This document shows, one piece after another, positions 8,689 to 18,494 of a stretch of 64,000 nucleotides of DNA; position 1 is the stretch's first letter; each line of letters starts with the position of its first letter. The position numbers and the translations under genes are program-made. Below the pieces are notes generated by a model. The model was not told the origin of the DNA, ran no database searches, and saw only the letters and a list, made by a program, of their open reading frames with translations. The stretch comes from Aestuariivirga litoralis. GTDB taxonomy: Bacteria > Pseudomonadota > Alphaproteobacteria > Rhizobiales > Aestuariivirgaceae. Location of the stretch: contig NZ_WAHS01000002.1 in the NCBI RefSeq assembly GCF_015714715.1, positions 620,001 to 684,000 of the forward strand, in the 5' to 3' direction.

Positions 8689-9861
8689 ATGACCCAACGC
8701 GTCGCCGAATTTGCCTTGGCGATCGGCAGCTTTGCCATCGGCACCGGTGAATTCGCCGCCATGGGCTTTCTGCCCAGCGTGGCGGATGGCTGGCAGGTGA
8801 GCGTGCCGCAGGCTGGGCACATCATCAGTGCCTATGCTTTGGGCGTAGTGGTGGGCGCACCGCTGATTGCCGTGTTGGGTGCGCGCCTGCCGCGGCGCAG
8901 CCTGCTTCTTATTTTGATGGCCATGTTTGCTTTGGCCAATCTGGCCAGCGCACTGGCCCCCAGCTTCGGTGCCCTGCTCGGCTTCCGCTTTCTCAGCGGC
9001 CTACCGCATGGTGCCTATTTCGGCGTGGCCTCTTTGGTGGCCGCCGACATGGCGGGTCCGGGTGGCCGCGCCCGCGCCATCGGGCGGGTGATGCTGGGCA
9101 TCACCATTGCAACTCTGGTGGGTACACCTGCGGCCACTTGGGCCGGGCAAGTTCTGGGATGGCGCATGGCCTTTGGCGCCGTGGGCCTTCTCGGTGCGCT
9201 CAGCGTGGCGCTGGTGTTTGCCTGTGTGGCCCATGACCCACCGCATGAAGATGCCAGCCCGCTGCGCGAGCTGGGTGCGCTGCGCAAGCCGCAAGTCTGG
9301 CTCACGCTGGGCATCGCCGCCATCGGCTTTGGCGGCCTGTTCTCGGTGTTCAGCTACATTACACCCACTTTGATCAACGACGCGCAGCTGCCGCCCGCTT
9401 CGGTACCCTTTGCGCTGTGCCTGTTTGGTGCGGGCATGATTACCGGAAATATCATCGGGCCCAAATTCGCCGACAAGGCGCTATTGCCTACCATCTTCTG
9501 GTCCTTGCTGTGGAACATTGGCGTGCTCACCCTGTTTTACTTTGGTGCCCGCCACCAGATCAGCGCACTGCTCTTCATCTTCCTGGTCGGCACCAATTTC
9601 GTGACCGTGCCGGCCTTGCAAACGCGGCTGATGGATGTGGGCCAGGAAGCCCAGACATTATCTGCCGCCCTCAATCACTCGGCCTTCAACATCGCCAATG
9701 CGCTGGGCGCCTGGGCCGGCGGGGCCGCCATTGATGCGGGCTTCGGCTGGAGTTCAACCGGCCTTGTGGGTTCCGCTCTGGGCGTCATGGGTTTTGGCAT
9801 TTTCCTGATCTCGGTTTATGCCGAACGCAGGAGCTTGATCGCGCAGGTCAGCCCCGCCTGA
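8689..9861 (+). CDS. MFS transporter, AraJ/YdhP-like exporter
   Basis: A 390-residue inner-membrane protein with twelve predicted helices of the drug:H+ antiporter type. Family marks are the opening IGSFAIGTGEFAAMGFLPSVA and FLSGLPHGAYFGVASLVAADM, typical of AraJ/YdhP exporters, which are thought to export sugars or drugs. The ATG at 8689 opens the first helix; the 23 upstream residues available in frame are not conserved-looking and overlap the dyad element. No clear Shine-Dalgarno is visible (CCCCCAATCTCTCTA precedes the ATG), so translation may be weak or leaderless. It is convergent with dnaE2 and only 2 bp from it. Confidence 0.88.
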   Translation: MTQRVAEFALAIGSFAIGTGEFAAMGFLPSVADGWQVSVPQAGHIISAYALGVVVGAPLIAVLGARLPRRSLLLILMAMFALANLASALAPSFGALLGFRFLSGLPHGAYFGVASLVAADMAGPGGRARAIGRVMLGITIATLVGTPAATWAGQVLGWRMAFGAVGLLGALSVALVFACVAHDPPHEDASPLRELGALRKPQVWLTLGIAAIGFGGLFSVFSYITPTLINDAQLPPASVPFALCLFGAGMITGNIIGPKFADKALLPTIFWSLLWNIGVLTLFYFGARHQISALLFIFLVGTNFVTVPALQTRLMDVGQEAQTLSAALNHSAFNIANALGAWAGGAAIDAGFGWSSTGLVGSALGVMGFGIFLISVYAERRSLIAQVSPA

Positions 9862-9863
9862 CA

Positions 9864-12800
9864 TCAGTGAAAATCGCGTGACTTGAGCACGCTGCGCACA
9901 TTGCGCGGGTGCTTGTGCATGCTGGATGCCTGGGCCCGCCACGACGGCACATTCTGATCATCTTCTGAAAGCCGGTGCAAGTCCTCGGAACGGTCGAAAA
10001 TCTGTTCAGCGACCAGATGCACCACATTGTCTTCACTGCGCTGCACCTTGCCCTTCACCAGCATCAGCCGCGCCCCCATGATCTCGCGGCGGAACACTTC
10101 GACCAGCCGCGGCCACACCACTACATTGACCACGCTTTCTTCATCGCTGATCGTGGCGAAGACCACCCCGGAATCCCCCGGCATTTGCCGCACCAGCACG
10201 ATGCCGGCACAAGACGCGCGCGTGCCGTCTTTCATCGCATTGATCTCACCCGAGCTTGAAACACCCTCCGACCGGAAAAAATCCCGCAGGAAGAACATCA
10301 GGTGGGCTTTCAGTGAAAGCCGCAGCATCTGATAGTCGGCCACCACCTGTTCGCTCATCGGCATCAGCGGCAAGGGGGCAATCACTTCTTCCGGCTGCTC
10401 CTGTGCATAGGCCGCAGCAAACAGCGGCAGCTCATCATCATCAGGCAGGCGCCGCACCGCCCAGAGAATCTCGCGCCGGTCCTTGTCGATGGATTGGAAG
10501 GAATCAGCCTCAGCCAGAATGATCAACGCGCGTTTCGGCAGCTTGGCCTTCTTGGCCACCTCAGCCACCGTACCATACCGGTTGCCCCGCGCCGAAACCA
10601 AAGCCTTGGCCCAATCTTCCCGGAAGCTATCCACCTGCCGGAAGCCAAGGCGGAGAGCGAGGCCATCGACGCTAGCTTCGAGCGTGTTGTCCCAGTTGCT
10701 GTCATTCACATCAACATGACGGACTTTAACACCTCCACGTTCCTGTGCATCCCGCACAATCTCGGCCGGCGCATAGAACCCCATAGGTTGCGAATTGAGC
10801 AATGACGCAGCGAAGGCGGCCGGATGGTGCTTCTTGAGATAAGCCGAGATGTAAACCAGATGCGCGAAAGCAGCTGCATGGCTTTCCGGAAAACCGTAAG
10901 AGCCGAAGCCCTCGATCTGCCGATAACAGCGCGCAGCGAAATCCGGCTCATAACCGCGACGCACCATGCCATTGATGAACTTGTCTTTGTACTGATCAAT
11001 AGTCCCCAGATTGCGGAACGTGGCCATGGCACGCCGCAGGCCATTGGCTTCTTGGGGCGTGAATTCTGCGGCAATAATTGCCAGCTTCATCGCTTGTTCC
11101 TGAAACAGCGGAACACCAAAGGTTTTACCGAGAAGCCCAACCAACTCGTCTTTATCGCCCATGCCCTCCGCCGGTGAAGGGTATTCAACCGGTTCCTTGC
11201 CACTGCGGCGGCGCAGGTAAGGATGAACCATGTCGCCCTGAATGGGTCCAGGCCTTACAATGGCAACCTCGATGACCAGATCATAAAATTCCTTCGGCTT
11301 GAGGCGCGGCAACATGCTCATCTGTGCCCGGCTTTCAATCTGGAACACGCCGATTGTATCGGCCTTTTGCATCATCTCGTAAACTTCCGGCCGCTCACGC
11401 GGCACCTTCTTCAGATCAAAGTTTATACCTTCGTGAAGCCGCATCAGGTCGAAGGACTTGCGTATACAGGTCAGCATGCCCAGCGCCAGCACATCAACTT
11501 TCAACATGCGCAATGCATCCAGATCATCCTTGTCCCATTCGACAAAAAAACGATCTTTCATTGTGGCGGGGCCAACGGGTACCGTTTCATCCAGCCTGTC
11601 CTGCGTCAGAACAAAGCCCCCCACATGCTGCGATAGATGACGCGGAAAACCGGTAAGTTCATTGGCAAAATAAATGGCCTGTTCAAGGACGGAATTATGC
11701 GGATCAAGCTTGCCCTGTCTCACATTGCCGTCCTTGAGTTCGGTGCCCCAGCTTCCCCAAACACTGCTGGCTATGCGTGCCGTCACATCTTCCATCAGGC
11801 CGAACACTTTGCCCACCTCGCCAATCGCACTGCGCGAACGATAGGAAATTACCGTCGCAGCAAGTGCCGCACGATCGCGGCCATAACGCTTATAGATGAA
11901 TTGGATGACTTCCTCGCGCCGCTCATGTTCAAAGTCGACGTCTATATCAGGGGGTTCCTTGCGTTCTTCGCTGATAAAACGCTCAAACAGCAGCTCGAAA
12001 TGGTTCGGATCGACAGGCGTGATGTCGAGCACAAAACATACTGCGGAGTTTGCAGCAGAGCCACGGCCTTGGCACAGGATGCTTTCGCTGCGGGCAAATT
12101 GCACCACGTCATTGACGGTGAGAAAATACTGGGCGATTTCCATTCTGCCGATCAGAACGAGCTCTTTTTCCAGTGCGATCCTGATTTTTTCGGGAACGGC
12201 CATGCCATAGTGCTTGACGGCACCAGCCCATGCCAGGTCTTCAAGATGCTGTTGCGGCGTCTTCCCCTTGGGCACTGACTCATCCGGGTAATTGTATTTG
12301 AGCTGGTCGAGCGTGAAGGTGATGCGAGTTGCGAAAGATTGCGTCTCCTTTACTGCTTCGGGTGCTGCAGCAAATAGCGCACGCATCTCGCTTTCTGATT
12401 TCAAATGCCGCTCGGCATTGAGATTGAGGAGCAGGCCCGCAGCATCCAGCGTCACATGATTGCGTATGCAGGTCACCACATCCTGTAGCATTCGTCGCTC
12501 CGGCTCATGGTAATGTACATCATTAGTGGCAATCAGCGGCACGCCTATGTCTTCCGCGACAGCCTTCCAGTGCCGCAAGCGGCGTAGATCATCACCGAGA
12601 TAAGGCATGGAGACGCCAAGCCAGGCGCGGTCCGGTGCTGCATGACGCAAGATATTCAAAGCCGCAGCCACGTCTTCATCCCTGGCCACGCGCACATCCG
12701 GTACCTTCTGCCAATCCGAATGCTTTTCATTCCAGGCCTTGGTGGATTGCTCCTCTTCTACCGCATAGCGCAACGGATGCGGCGGCCGCACGATGAGCAG

Positions 12801-13169
12801 CAGGCCCTCCTGCCACCTCAGCAGGTCTTCAAAGGTGAGATAGCACTCGCCCTTGGGTGCGCGCATTTTGCCCGCGCTCAGCAGGCGGCAAAGCCTCCCA
12901 TAAGCGGCACGATCCGTTGGATAGGCCAGAACATCCGGCGCTCCATCGCGAAACACCAGGCGTGCGCCAACCAGCAGGCGAGGCTTGGGCGCTTTCAAAT
13001 CCTTCAAGGCCGCATAGGCGCGCACCACTCCGGCCAGCGAATTGCGGTCGGCAATGCCGATGGCACCGTGGCCGAGCTTTGCCGCCTGCTCGACCAGTTC
13101 CTTCGGATGCGAAGCGCCGCGCAGGAAGGAGTAATTCGTTGTCACAGCAAGCTCGGCAAAAAAGCTCAT
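9864..13169 (-). CDS. dnaE2: Error-prone DNA polymerase III alpha subunit DnaE2
   Basis: A 1101-residue catalytic subunit of the SOS mutasome, which extends past lesions together with ImuA and ImuB. The N-terminal PHP domain reads AELAVTTNYSFLRGASHPKEL and GIADRNSLAGVVRAY. The polymerase palm carries the acidic triad motif PDIDVDFEHERREEVIQFIYKRYGRDRAAL, and the C-terminal OB fold is present (GIVLVRQMPGDSGVVFATI). The ATG at 13169 overlaps the imuB stop as ATGA; the GTG eight codons upstream is within imuB and less likely. Length fits DnaE2 (about 1050-1150 aa), shorter than replicative DnaE1. It is third in the SOS-controlled operon. Confidence 0.97.
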   Translation of the reverse strand: MSFFAELAVTTNYSFLRGASHPKELVEQAAKLGHGAIGIADRNSLAGVVRAYAALKDLKAPKPRLLVGARLVFRDGAPDVLAYPTDRAAYGRLCRLLSAGKMRAPKGECYLTFEDLLRWQEGLLLIVRPPHPLRYAVEEEQSTKAWNEKHSDWQKVPDVRVARDEDVAAALNILRHAAPDRAWLGVSMPYLGDDLRRLRHWKAVAEDIGVPLIATNDVHYHEPERRMLQDVVTCIRNHVTLDAAGLLLNLNAERHLKSESEMRALFAAAPEAVKETQSFATRITFTLDQLKYNYPDESVPKGKTPQQHLEDLAWAGAVKHYGMAVPEKIRIALEKELVLIGRMEIAQYFLTVNDVVQFARSESILCQGRGSAANSAVCFVLDITPVDPNHFELLFERFISEERKEPPDIDVDFEHERREEVIQFIYKRYGRDRAALAATVISYRSRSAIGEVGKVFGLMEDVTARIASSVWGSWGTELKDGNVRQGKLDPHNSVLEQAIYFANELTGFPRHLSQHVGGFVLTQDRLDETVPVGPATMKDRFFVEWDKDDLDALRMLKVDVLALGMLTCIRKSFDLMRLHEGINFDLKKVPRERPEVYEMMQKADTIGVFQIESRAQMSMLPRLKPKEFYDLVIEVAIVRPGPIQGDMVHPYLRRRSGKEPVEYPSPAEGMGDKDELVGLLGKTFGVPLFQEQAMKLAIIAAEFTPQEANGLRRAMATFRNLGTIDQYKDKFINGMVRRGYEPDFAARCYRQIEGFGSYGFPESHAAAFAHLVYISAYLKKHHPAAFAASLLNSQPMGFYAPAEIVRDAQERGGVKVRHVDVNDSNWDNTLEASVDGLALRLGFRQVDSFREDWAKALVSARGNRYGTVAEVAKKAKLPKRALIILAEADSFQSIDKDRREILWAVRRLPDDDELPLFAAAYAQEQPEEVIAPLPLMPMSEQVVADYQMLRLSLKAHLMFFLRDFFRSEGVSSSGEINAMKDGTRASCAGIVLVRQMPGDSGVVFATISDEESVVNVVVWPRLVEVFRREIMGARLMLVKGKVQRSEDNVVHLVAEQIFDRSEDLHRLSEDDQNVPSWRAQASSMHKHPRNVRSVLKSRDFH

Positions 13170-14689
13170 GCAAACACCCCATGCATGAACCATTGCGCCG
13201 GCTGGGCCAGCTCACAATACAACCAATAGCGGTGGCCCGCCTCGTCTTCGGCGCGGTAATAATCGCGCGGAATTTTGCTACCTTCGAGCCGCCACCATTC
13301 CATGGCGATACGCTCCGGCCCCTCCCACAGGGTGAGACCGCGCCATGCCTTGCGCCATTGCAGGCGTAGAGGTTCATGCTCAATCGCGACAGACTCAGGC
13401 CGCGCCAGCAGACGCAAAGGACGACGCGGTGCTTCCACTTTCGCACGGATATTCCGCCATTGCGTTTTCGTCTCATACACCTGTTGCGCCGGCAACAGGA
13501 CCCAGGCCTCTTCCGGCACATGCGTTTCATGCGGATAGATTCGCAATACACGCTCGCGCCCGAAGCGCGCCGCAAGACGATCGGTCAGGAAATCGATTTC
13601 AGCTGCAGCCCGCACTGCTTGATCCAGCGGGACGGCTTCAACCTGCATGCGCTCGACGCGCAGGGCCGCCAGCCGGATCAGATCAAAACCAAAACCGGGA
13701 TCAAGCGGATCGGCCAGCGAGGCCAGCCGCTCGCGGAACAACCGTTCGATCATGGCGGCATCACGTACCGGCGCGCCCGCCTCGACAACGATCCGGCGCA
13801 GCGCCCCATCGGCGCGGAAGAAGCTCGCTTCCAGCCGCCGTGCGCCGGAGCCTTCCTGAACCATCAAGGCACAGAGTTCGGCGCCGATTTCGCGTAAGGC
13901 ATTTTGAATCACCTCCTGCGTGGCAACGGGTTCGGCAAAGCTTTTCGCCGTCCAGTAATCCGGCTCCGGCAGGCGCGGGCTGATCGGCATTTCGCGCTGC
14001 CCCAAAGCCTCGTCGATGCGGGCATGCGTGGCGGCACCAAAGCGCGAGACGATCTCACTGCGCTTGCGGCTGGCCACCTGGCCGATGGTTTTCAGGCCCG
14101 CACGGCGGAAGGCATGCGTGGTCACGGGATCAAGCTGCAAGGCCTCGATGGGCAAGGGTGAGACGGCGTCTCTCTCGGCCCGCTCCGCCACGATCATGCC
14201 ATCGCGGTAGCGCGCCAGTGCATGCGCGGCCAGGGCCGAACCAGCGATGGCCGCCTGCACATTGAGGCCCCTGGCCTTGAGCGCCTTGCGGATTTTATCC
14301 AGCAGCGCCCGCTCGTCTCCGAAAAGATGTGCGGCACCGGCAATATCGAGAATGAGCCCATCCGGCGCATCAAGCGCCACGACCGGGGTGAAACGGTCGC
14401 ACCACTCTGCCATCTGGGAAAGGAGAACCGCATCAGCATGCGGCGATGCTGGCACCACTTCCAGTGCGGGCACCATGGCGCGCGCATTGGCCAGCGGCTG
14501 GCCCACATGCAGCCGCAGCTGGGAAGCCGCCTCGTCCACCGCGCAAAGCCGCAAGGCGCCCTTCACTTTCTCGGCCACCACCAGCGGCGGAGCGTTCAGT
14601 GTCTTTGTTCTATGCCGCTTCAGCCTGTCGGTGGGCAGGCGCGGGAACCACAGTGCCAGAAGCCGTCTGTCTTTCTGCAAAGCGCCCAT
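13166..14689 (-). CDS. imuB: ImuB, Y-family-like DNA polymerase subunit of the SOS mutasome
   Basis: A 507-residue Y-family fold protein known to be catalytically inactive and to act as the hub linking ImuA, DnaE2 and the beta clamp. It shows LLALWFPRLPTDRLKRH at the start and LDAPDGLILDIAGAAHLFGDERALLDKI, the counterpart of the Y-family palm. A clamp-binding-like stretch lies in the C-terminal third. The ATG at 14689 opens the conserved N-terminus and lies 80 bp inside the end of imuA; the longer frame from 14731 adds residues that do not look like the family. Confidence 0.93.
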   Translation of the reverse strand: MGALQKDRRLLALWFPRLPTDRLKRHRTKTLNAPPLVVAEKVKGALRLCAVDEAASQLRLHVGQPLANARAMVPALEVVPASPHADAVLLSQMAEWCDRFTPVVALDAPDGLILDIAGAAHLFGDERALLDKIRKALKARGLNVQAAIAGSALAAHALARYRDGMIVAERAERDAVSPLPIEALQLDPVTTHAFRRAGLKTIGQVASRKRSEIVSRFGAATHARIDEALGQREMPISPRLPEPDYWTAKSFAEPVATQEVIQNALREIGAELCALMVQEGSGARRLEASFFRADGALRRIVVEAGAPVRDAAMIERLFRERLASLADPLDPGFGFDLIRLAALRVERMQVEAVPLDQAVRAAAEIDFLTDRLAARFGRERVLRIYPHETHVPEEAWVLLPAQQVYETKTQWRNIRAKVEAPRRPLRLLARPESVAIEHEPLRLQWRKAWRGLTLWEGPERIAMEWWRLEGSKIPRDYYRAEDEAGHRYWLYCELAQPAQWFMHGVFA

Positions 14690-15311
14690 TGTCACAACTC
14701 CACTCAAAAACCCACTGCCCCGTCCGGCCATTGCGGTTGCGGATCAGGCTCGCATCAAAAACCGGCTGGCCCCAATTCTCACCCGCAAAGGCAGAAGGTG
14801 CCGCCTTCACCAGCCAGCGCGTTTCCGCCGCACTGGCCTGAGGCGCCGCGCCAAAGCGCAACAGCACGGCCGGCACGCCCTGCTTCTCGCAGGCCAGAAC
14901 CAGACGTCGGCTCGCCGTAAGATCAAGAATTTTAGGACTGCCGATCACTTCAATGATGACAGCGCCGAGAGCACGGCAAGTCAGCGCATCGCCCGATGCG
15001 CGCAATGCATCTTCGGCATGGCCCACCGAGAGCAAAATCAGCTTCGCAGGATCAAGCCCGAACTCGAACAATCCAGTGGGACACAGGCCGCCATGTTCCT
15101 GCGCGGCAAAGCTTTGCCCGATCCATAGCAGGTGCTTTCTTTCCGCCAAGCGCAAGGCCAGACCCGCGGTAAAGGCCGCCGCAGTAACCTCATGCCCCGG
15201 CACAGCAAAGACTTCATGCAGCGCCCCGCGCCGCACGCCACCTTTCAGCTCGGCATCGGCTGGTGCGTATCCGAGAGGCAAAATGGCTTGTTTCTGGAAC
15301 TGATCCCGCAT
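14610..15311 (-). CDS. imuA: ImuA, RecA-like SOS mutasome protein
   Basis: A 233-residue RecA/SulA-like protein needed with ImuB and DnaE2 for damage-induced mutagenesis. The fold is shown by GVRRGALHEVFAVPGHEVTAAAFTAGLALRLAER near the start and by the predicted beta strands HLLWIGQS and LILLSVGHAEDAL. The annotated start is the ATG at 15311. A longer frame to 15392 would place the SOS box inside the gene, which argues strongly for the shorter form. It is first of three overlapping genes, and its 3' end overlaps imuB by 80 bp. Confidence 0.92.
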   Translation of the reverse strand: MRDQFQKQAILPLGYAPADAELKGGVRRGALHEVFAVPGHEVTAAAFTAGLALRLAERKHLLWIGQSFAAQEHGGLCPTGLFEFGLDPAKLILLSVGHAEDALRASGDALTCRALGAVIIEVIGSPKILDLTASRRLVLACEKQGVPAVLLRFGAAPQASAAETRWLVKAAPSAFAGENWGQPVFDASLIRNRNGRTGQWVFEWSCDNGRFAERQTASGTVVPAPAHRQAEAA

Positions 15312-15323
15312 GAACCTACACAA

Positions 15324-15338
15324 GAACAAAACAGGAAC
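15324..15338 (-). promoter_or_regulatory. LexA (SOS) box of imuA-imuB-dnaE2
   Basis: Read on the minus strand this is GTTC-CTGTTTT-GTTC, an exact match to the alphaproteobacterial LexA consensus GTTC-N7-GTTC. It ends 12 bp before the imuA ATG, so LexA bound here would block the promoter or early transcription. This predicts induction of the whole operon by DNA damage. Confidence 0.93.
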
Positions 15339-15426
15339 ATTGTCAATGTCTAAGAATCTGATTCTATCCTCCCGCAGCGATCCTCCCCGCATTGTTTTGA
15401 AAAATGCGCTGAGCTAACCTCCACTG

Positions 15427-16161
15427 ATGCTCACACGGCTTCGATCTCAAACTCTGCCGTTTCTTGTTGTTTTATTTCTGTCCGGAATCGGCTTCGCCAC
15501 GGCGTATGCGGATGGCCCAAGCTTCAACTGCAAGAAGGCTTCTTCACCGGATGAGCGCGCGATCTGTGCCGATGAAACCTTGTCCGAACTCGATGTGATC
15601 ATCGCCGATGGCTACAAGAGGATGGTCGACAAGGTAGGCAAAGATCAGGCTAACGCGGTCAACAGCAACTTCTTCCAGGCGCGCAAGGGCTGTGGCGCCA
15701 GAGTCTCCTGCATTGGCGCCAATGGTTTGGCCGAAATTCCCGCGATCCATGCCATCGACGACAGCTTCCCCACCAAGGACCAGCAACAGACGCTGGATGC
15801 CGTTTCCTACGACATCGTGAAAGCGGAAACCAGGATCGGTGATTGCGTGAAATCTGAAATTATCGAATTGGGCCCACGCCTCTGCACGCCGGATGCCAGC
15901 GGTGATTGTCCGGAAAATCTGCCCTTTGATGAGAGCGGCAACACCGTCACCGCCAAGGATCATGTTTACGGCGTAGGCTATGAGCGCGACAAGAATCTCG
16001 AAGCCTCCAGGCTGGGCGATCCCGTGCAGATATGCCTCACCAGCAAGCCCAAGCATTGTCCAAAGGGCGATGACCGCGGCTATATGTGGAAATGGAAAAA
16101 TCTCCGAACCGGGAAAAGCTGGGAGCTTCCCGATTCCGAACACCAGTGCGGTGGCGCTTAA
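15427..16161 (+). CDS. Secreted LprI/DUF1311-like cysteine-rich periplasmic protein
   Basis: A 244-residue protein with a Sec signal peptide (hydrophobic FLVVLFLSGIGFATAYADG, likely cut after AYA, about residue 28). The mature N-terminus, FNCKKASSPDERAICADETLSELD, is the LprI/DUF1311 signature, a family that includes lysozyme inhibitors. Further cysteines (KGCGARVSC, GDCVKSE, RLCTPD, GDCPEN, QICLTSKPKHCPKGDDRG, HQCGGA) suggest several disulfides and a second, uncharacterised C-terminal domain ending in a PDSEHQCGGA tail. It stands alone, convergent with and overlapping by 4 bp the aminotransferase gene. Envelope stress protection is plausible but unproven. Confidence 0.8.
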   Translation: MLTRLRSQTLPFLVVLFLSGIGFATAYADGPSFNCKKASSPDERAICADETLSELDVIIADGYKRMVDKVGKDQANAVNSNFFQARKGCGARVSCIGANGLAEIPAIHAIDDSFPTKDQQQTLDAVSYDIVKAETRIGDCVKSEIIELGPRLCTPDASGDCPENLPFDESGNTVTAKDHVYGVGYERDKNLEASRLGDPVQICLTSKPKHCPKGDDRGYMWKWKNLRTGKSWELPDSEHQCGGA

Positions 16162-17003
16162 GCTTTCTGTGCTTCCTCAAGAAACAAATCGCGCATCTTG
16201 CGCGACACCGGGCCGGGCTGGCCGCCGCCGATGCGCTTGCCGTCAATCTCAGTCACCGGCATCACGAATTGCGAAGCTGATGTGATGAAAGCCTCATCCG
16301 CCGCATAGGCTTCCTCCGGCGTAAACTGCCGTTCGACAATCTCCACGCCCTGCTCTTTTGCCAGGCGGAACAGTGCGCGCCGTGTGCAGCCGGCCAGAAT
16401 TTCATTCGACAAAGGCCGCGTGATCACCTTGCCGTCTTTCACGATGAAGGCATTGTTCGACGTGCCCTCGGTGATCTTGCCATCCTGCACCATCCAGGCA
16501 TCGGTCACGCCCTGATCAACAGCCGCCTGCTTGCCCAGCACCGAAGCGAGAAGCATCACCGTCTTGATGTCGCGCCGGCCCCAGCGGATATCCGGCGTGG
16601 TGATCACTTTGATGCCAGTGCGCGCATAAGGATTATCCACCAGCTTGGCCACTTGGGTGAAGGCGATCAGCGTTGAAGGAATATCCTTGGGGAAATTGAA
16701 CTGCCTGTCGGCCACGCCGCGCGTCACCTGCATATAGATCATGCCTTCGACGAGGGAATTGCGCTTCACCAGTTCCAGATGCATAGCCCGCATCTCGTCC
16801 TTCGTGCAGGGCCAGGCCATCTTGAGCTCGCCCAGCGAACGGCCCAGGCGTTCCATATGCGCGTCATAATCCACCAGATTGCTGTTCACGATCGGGGTGA
16901 CTTCATAAACCCCGTCACCAAACAGGAAGCCGCGGTCAAAGATCGAAACCTTGGCTTCACCCTCCGGCTGATACTGACCATTCACATAGCAAATGCGGCT
17001 CAT
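16158..17003 (-). CDS. D-amino-acid transaminase (class IV PLP aminotransferase)
   Basis: A 281-residue fold-type IV aminotransferase that interconverts D-amino acids and 2-oxo acids, for example supplying D-glutamate or D-alanine to the cell wall or catabolising D-amino acids. It matches the D-amino-acid transaminase form in length and in CYVNGQYQPEGEAKVSIFDRGFLFGDGVYEV. The PLP lysine lies in DIKTVMLLASVLGKQ, and TEGTSNNAF and GCTRR form the phosphate and carboxylate regions. AAGGACA precedes the ATG at 17003; the frame extending to 17078 has no comparable start. It is divergent from the class III aminotransferase gene. Confidence 0.88.
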   Translation of the reverse strand: MSRICYVNGQYQPEGEAKVSIFDRGFLFGDGVYEVTPIVNSNLVDYDAHMERLGRSLGELKMAWPCTKDEMRAMHLELVKRNSLVEGMIYMQVTRGVADRQFNFPKDIPSTLIAFTQVAKLVDNPYARTGIKVITTPDIRWGRRDIKTVMLLASVLGKQAAVDQGVTDAWMVQDGKITEGTSNNAFIVKDGKVITRPLSNEILAGCTRRALFRLAKEQGVEIVERQFTPEEAYAADEAFITSASQFVMPVTEIDGKRIGGGQPGPVSRKMRDLFLEEAQKA

Positions 17004-17119
17004 CTTGTGTCCTTTTAACCATGAAATCAGGGCGATTCCGCACCTGCGAAGCTGAGGGGTTGGTTTAGCCCTGCCCACCCCCTAGAAGCAAGGGACCGGA
17101 AACAACCCATAGGTATATC

Positions 17120-18475
17120 TTGAAGCCATCAATAGCGGACAGCGCCGTAAAGGCCATGTTGGAGCGCGAGGCTAAGCTCTATGTCCAACGCAACCCGAAA
17201 TCACAGGCACTGTCGGCCGAGGCTTCTGCGCATTGGCTGCGCGGCGTTCCCATGCAATGGATGGTGGATTGGGGCTTGCCCTTTCCGCTTTTCGTGGATG
17301 AGGCAAAAGGCATCAATCTGAAAGACGCCGATGGGCATTCTTATCTGGATTTCTGCTTGGGCGACACCGGCGCCATGTTCGGCCATTCACCCAAGCCCGT
17401 AGCTGATTGCCTCGCCCGCGAAGGTGCACACGGCCTCACCACCATGTTGCCATCGCCCGATGCCACCAAAGTTGGCGCATTGCTGGCCGATCGCTTCGGG
17501 CTGCCCTTCTGGCAAGTGACAGCCACCGCATCCGATGCCAACCGCGCCGTTATCCGCTGGTCGCGCGCCATTACTGGCCGCCAGAAAATCCTGGTCTTCA
17601 ATCATTGCTACCATGGCTGTGTGGATGAAACCTTCGTCACCGCCGATGGTGGCAAGGTGATCATGGATCCCAGCCTGGTGGGCGAACCGCGTGATCTTTC
17701 GGCCTTCACCAAGGTCGTCGAATTCAACGATGTACCGGCACTGGAAAAAGCTTTGCGCGTTGGCGATGTGGCTTGTGTACTGGCCGAACCGGTGATGACC
17801 AATGTCGGCATGGTGCTTCCCGCCCCAGGCTTCCTCGAAACCCTCCGTACACTGACGAAAGAGACCGGCACCATCCTGGTGATGGATGAAACCCACACGC
17901 TCACTTCGAGTGTGGGCGGCTATTCGCGCAGCATCGGCCTGAAGCCTGATGCACTCGTCTTTGGCAAACCCATCGCCGGCGGCATCCCCGCTGGCCTTTA
18001 TGGCTTCTCCGCCGAAACTGCAGCGCGCGTGCACACCTATATGGGCCAGCGCGGCGAAGGCCGCTCCGGCATCGGCACCACGCTATCAGGCTCACGCATC
18101 CAAGTGGCCTTGATCCGCACGGTGCTGGAAGAATTCATGACCGATCCGGTCTTCGAAGCTTTGATCACGCTCGCCCGGCGTCTGGAACGCGGGGTTGCCG
18201 ATGTGATCATCAAACATTCATTGCCGTGGCACGTCACCCGCGTGGGCGCACGCGTGGAATTCATGTGCGTGCCAACGCCTCCCAAAAATGGATACGAGGC
18301 GTCGCAAGTGATCCACAAGCCCATTGATGAGGCGGTGCATCGCTATCTCCTGAACCGGGGCGTGGTCATCACGCCCTTCCACAATATGATGCTGGTCTGC
18401 CCCTCGACGACGGGTGAAGATGTGACCAAGCTGATTGAAACCTTTGAAGCCTGCGTGAGTGAGCTTCTGAACTGA
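17120..18475 (+). CDS. Class III PLP aminotransferase (aspartate aminotransferase family / GSA-aminomutase-like)
   Basis: A 451-residue class III aminotransferase in the branch close to glutamate-1-semialdehyde aminomutases and omega-transaminases. The co-factor sites are visible: MDETHTLTS holds the PLP-stacking Asp, and DALVFGKPIAGGIPAGLYGF holds the Schiff-base Lys. HWLRGVPMQWMVDWGLPFPLFVDEAKG is typical of this subgroup. The start is uncertain: TTG at 17120 has AGG before it, while ATG at 17156 has AAAGG very close. The next gene, a glutamine-synthetase-like ligase, starts 19 bp downstream, so the pair probably acts on one amine substrate, which I cannot identify. Confidence 0.87.
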   Translation: MKPSIADSAVKAMLEREAKLYVQRNPKSQALSAEASAHWLRGVPMQWMVDWGLPFPLFVDEAKGINLKDADGHSYLDFCLGDTGAMFGHSPKPVADCLAREGAHGLTTMLPSPDATKVGALLADRFGLPFWQVTATASDANRAVIRWSRAITGRQKILVFNHCYHGCVDETFVTADGGKVIMDPSLVGEPRDLSAFTKVVEFNDVPALEKALRVGDVACVLAEPVMTNVGMVLPAPGFLETLRTLTKETGTILVMDETHTLTSSVGGYSRSIGLKPDALVFGKPIAGGIPAGLYGFSAETAARVHTYMGQRGEGRSGIGTTLSGSRIQVALIRTVLEEFMTDPVFEALITLARRLERGVADVIIKHSLPWHVTRVGARVEFMCVPTPPKNGYEASQVIHKPIDEAVHRYLLNRGVVITPFHNMMLVCPSTTGEDVTKLIETFEACVSELLN

Positions 18476-18494
18476 AAGAAAGGGAGTACACAAA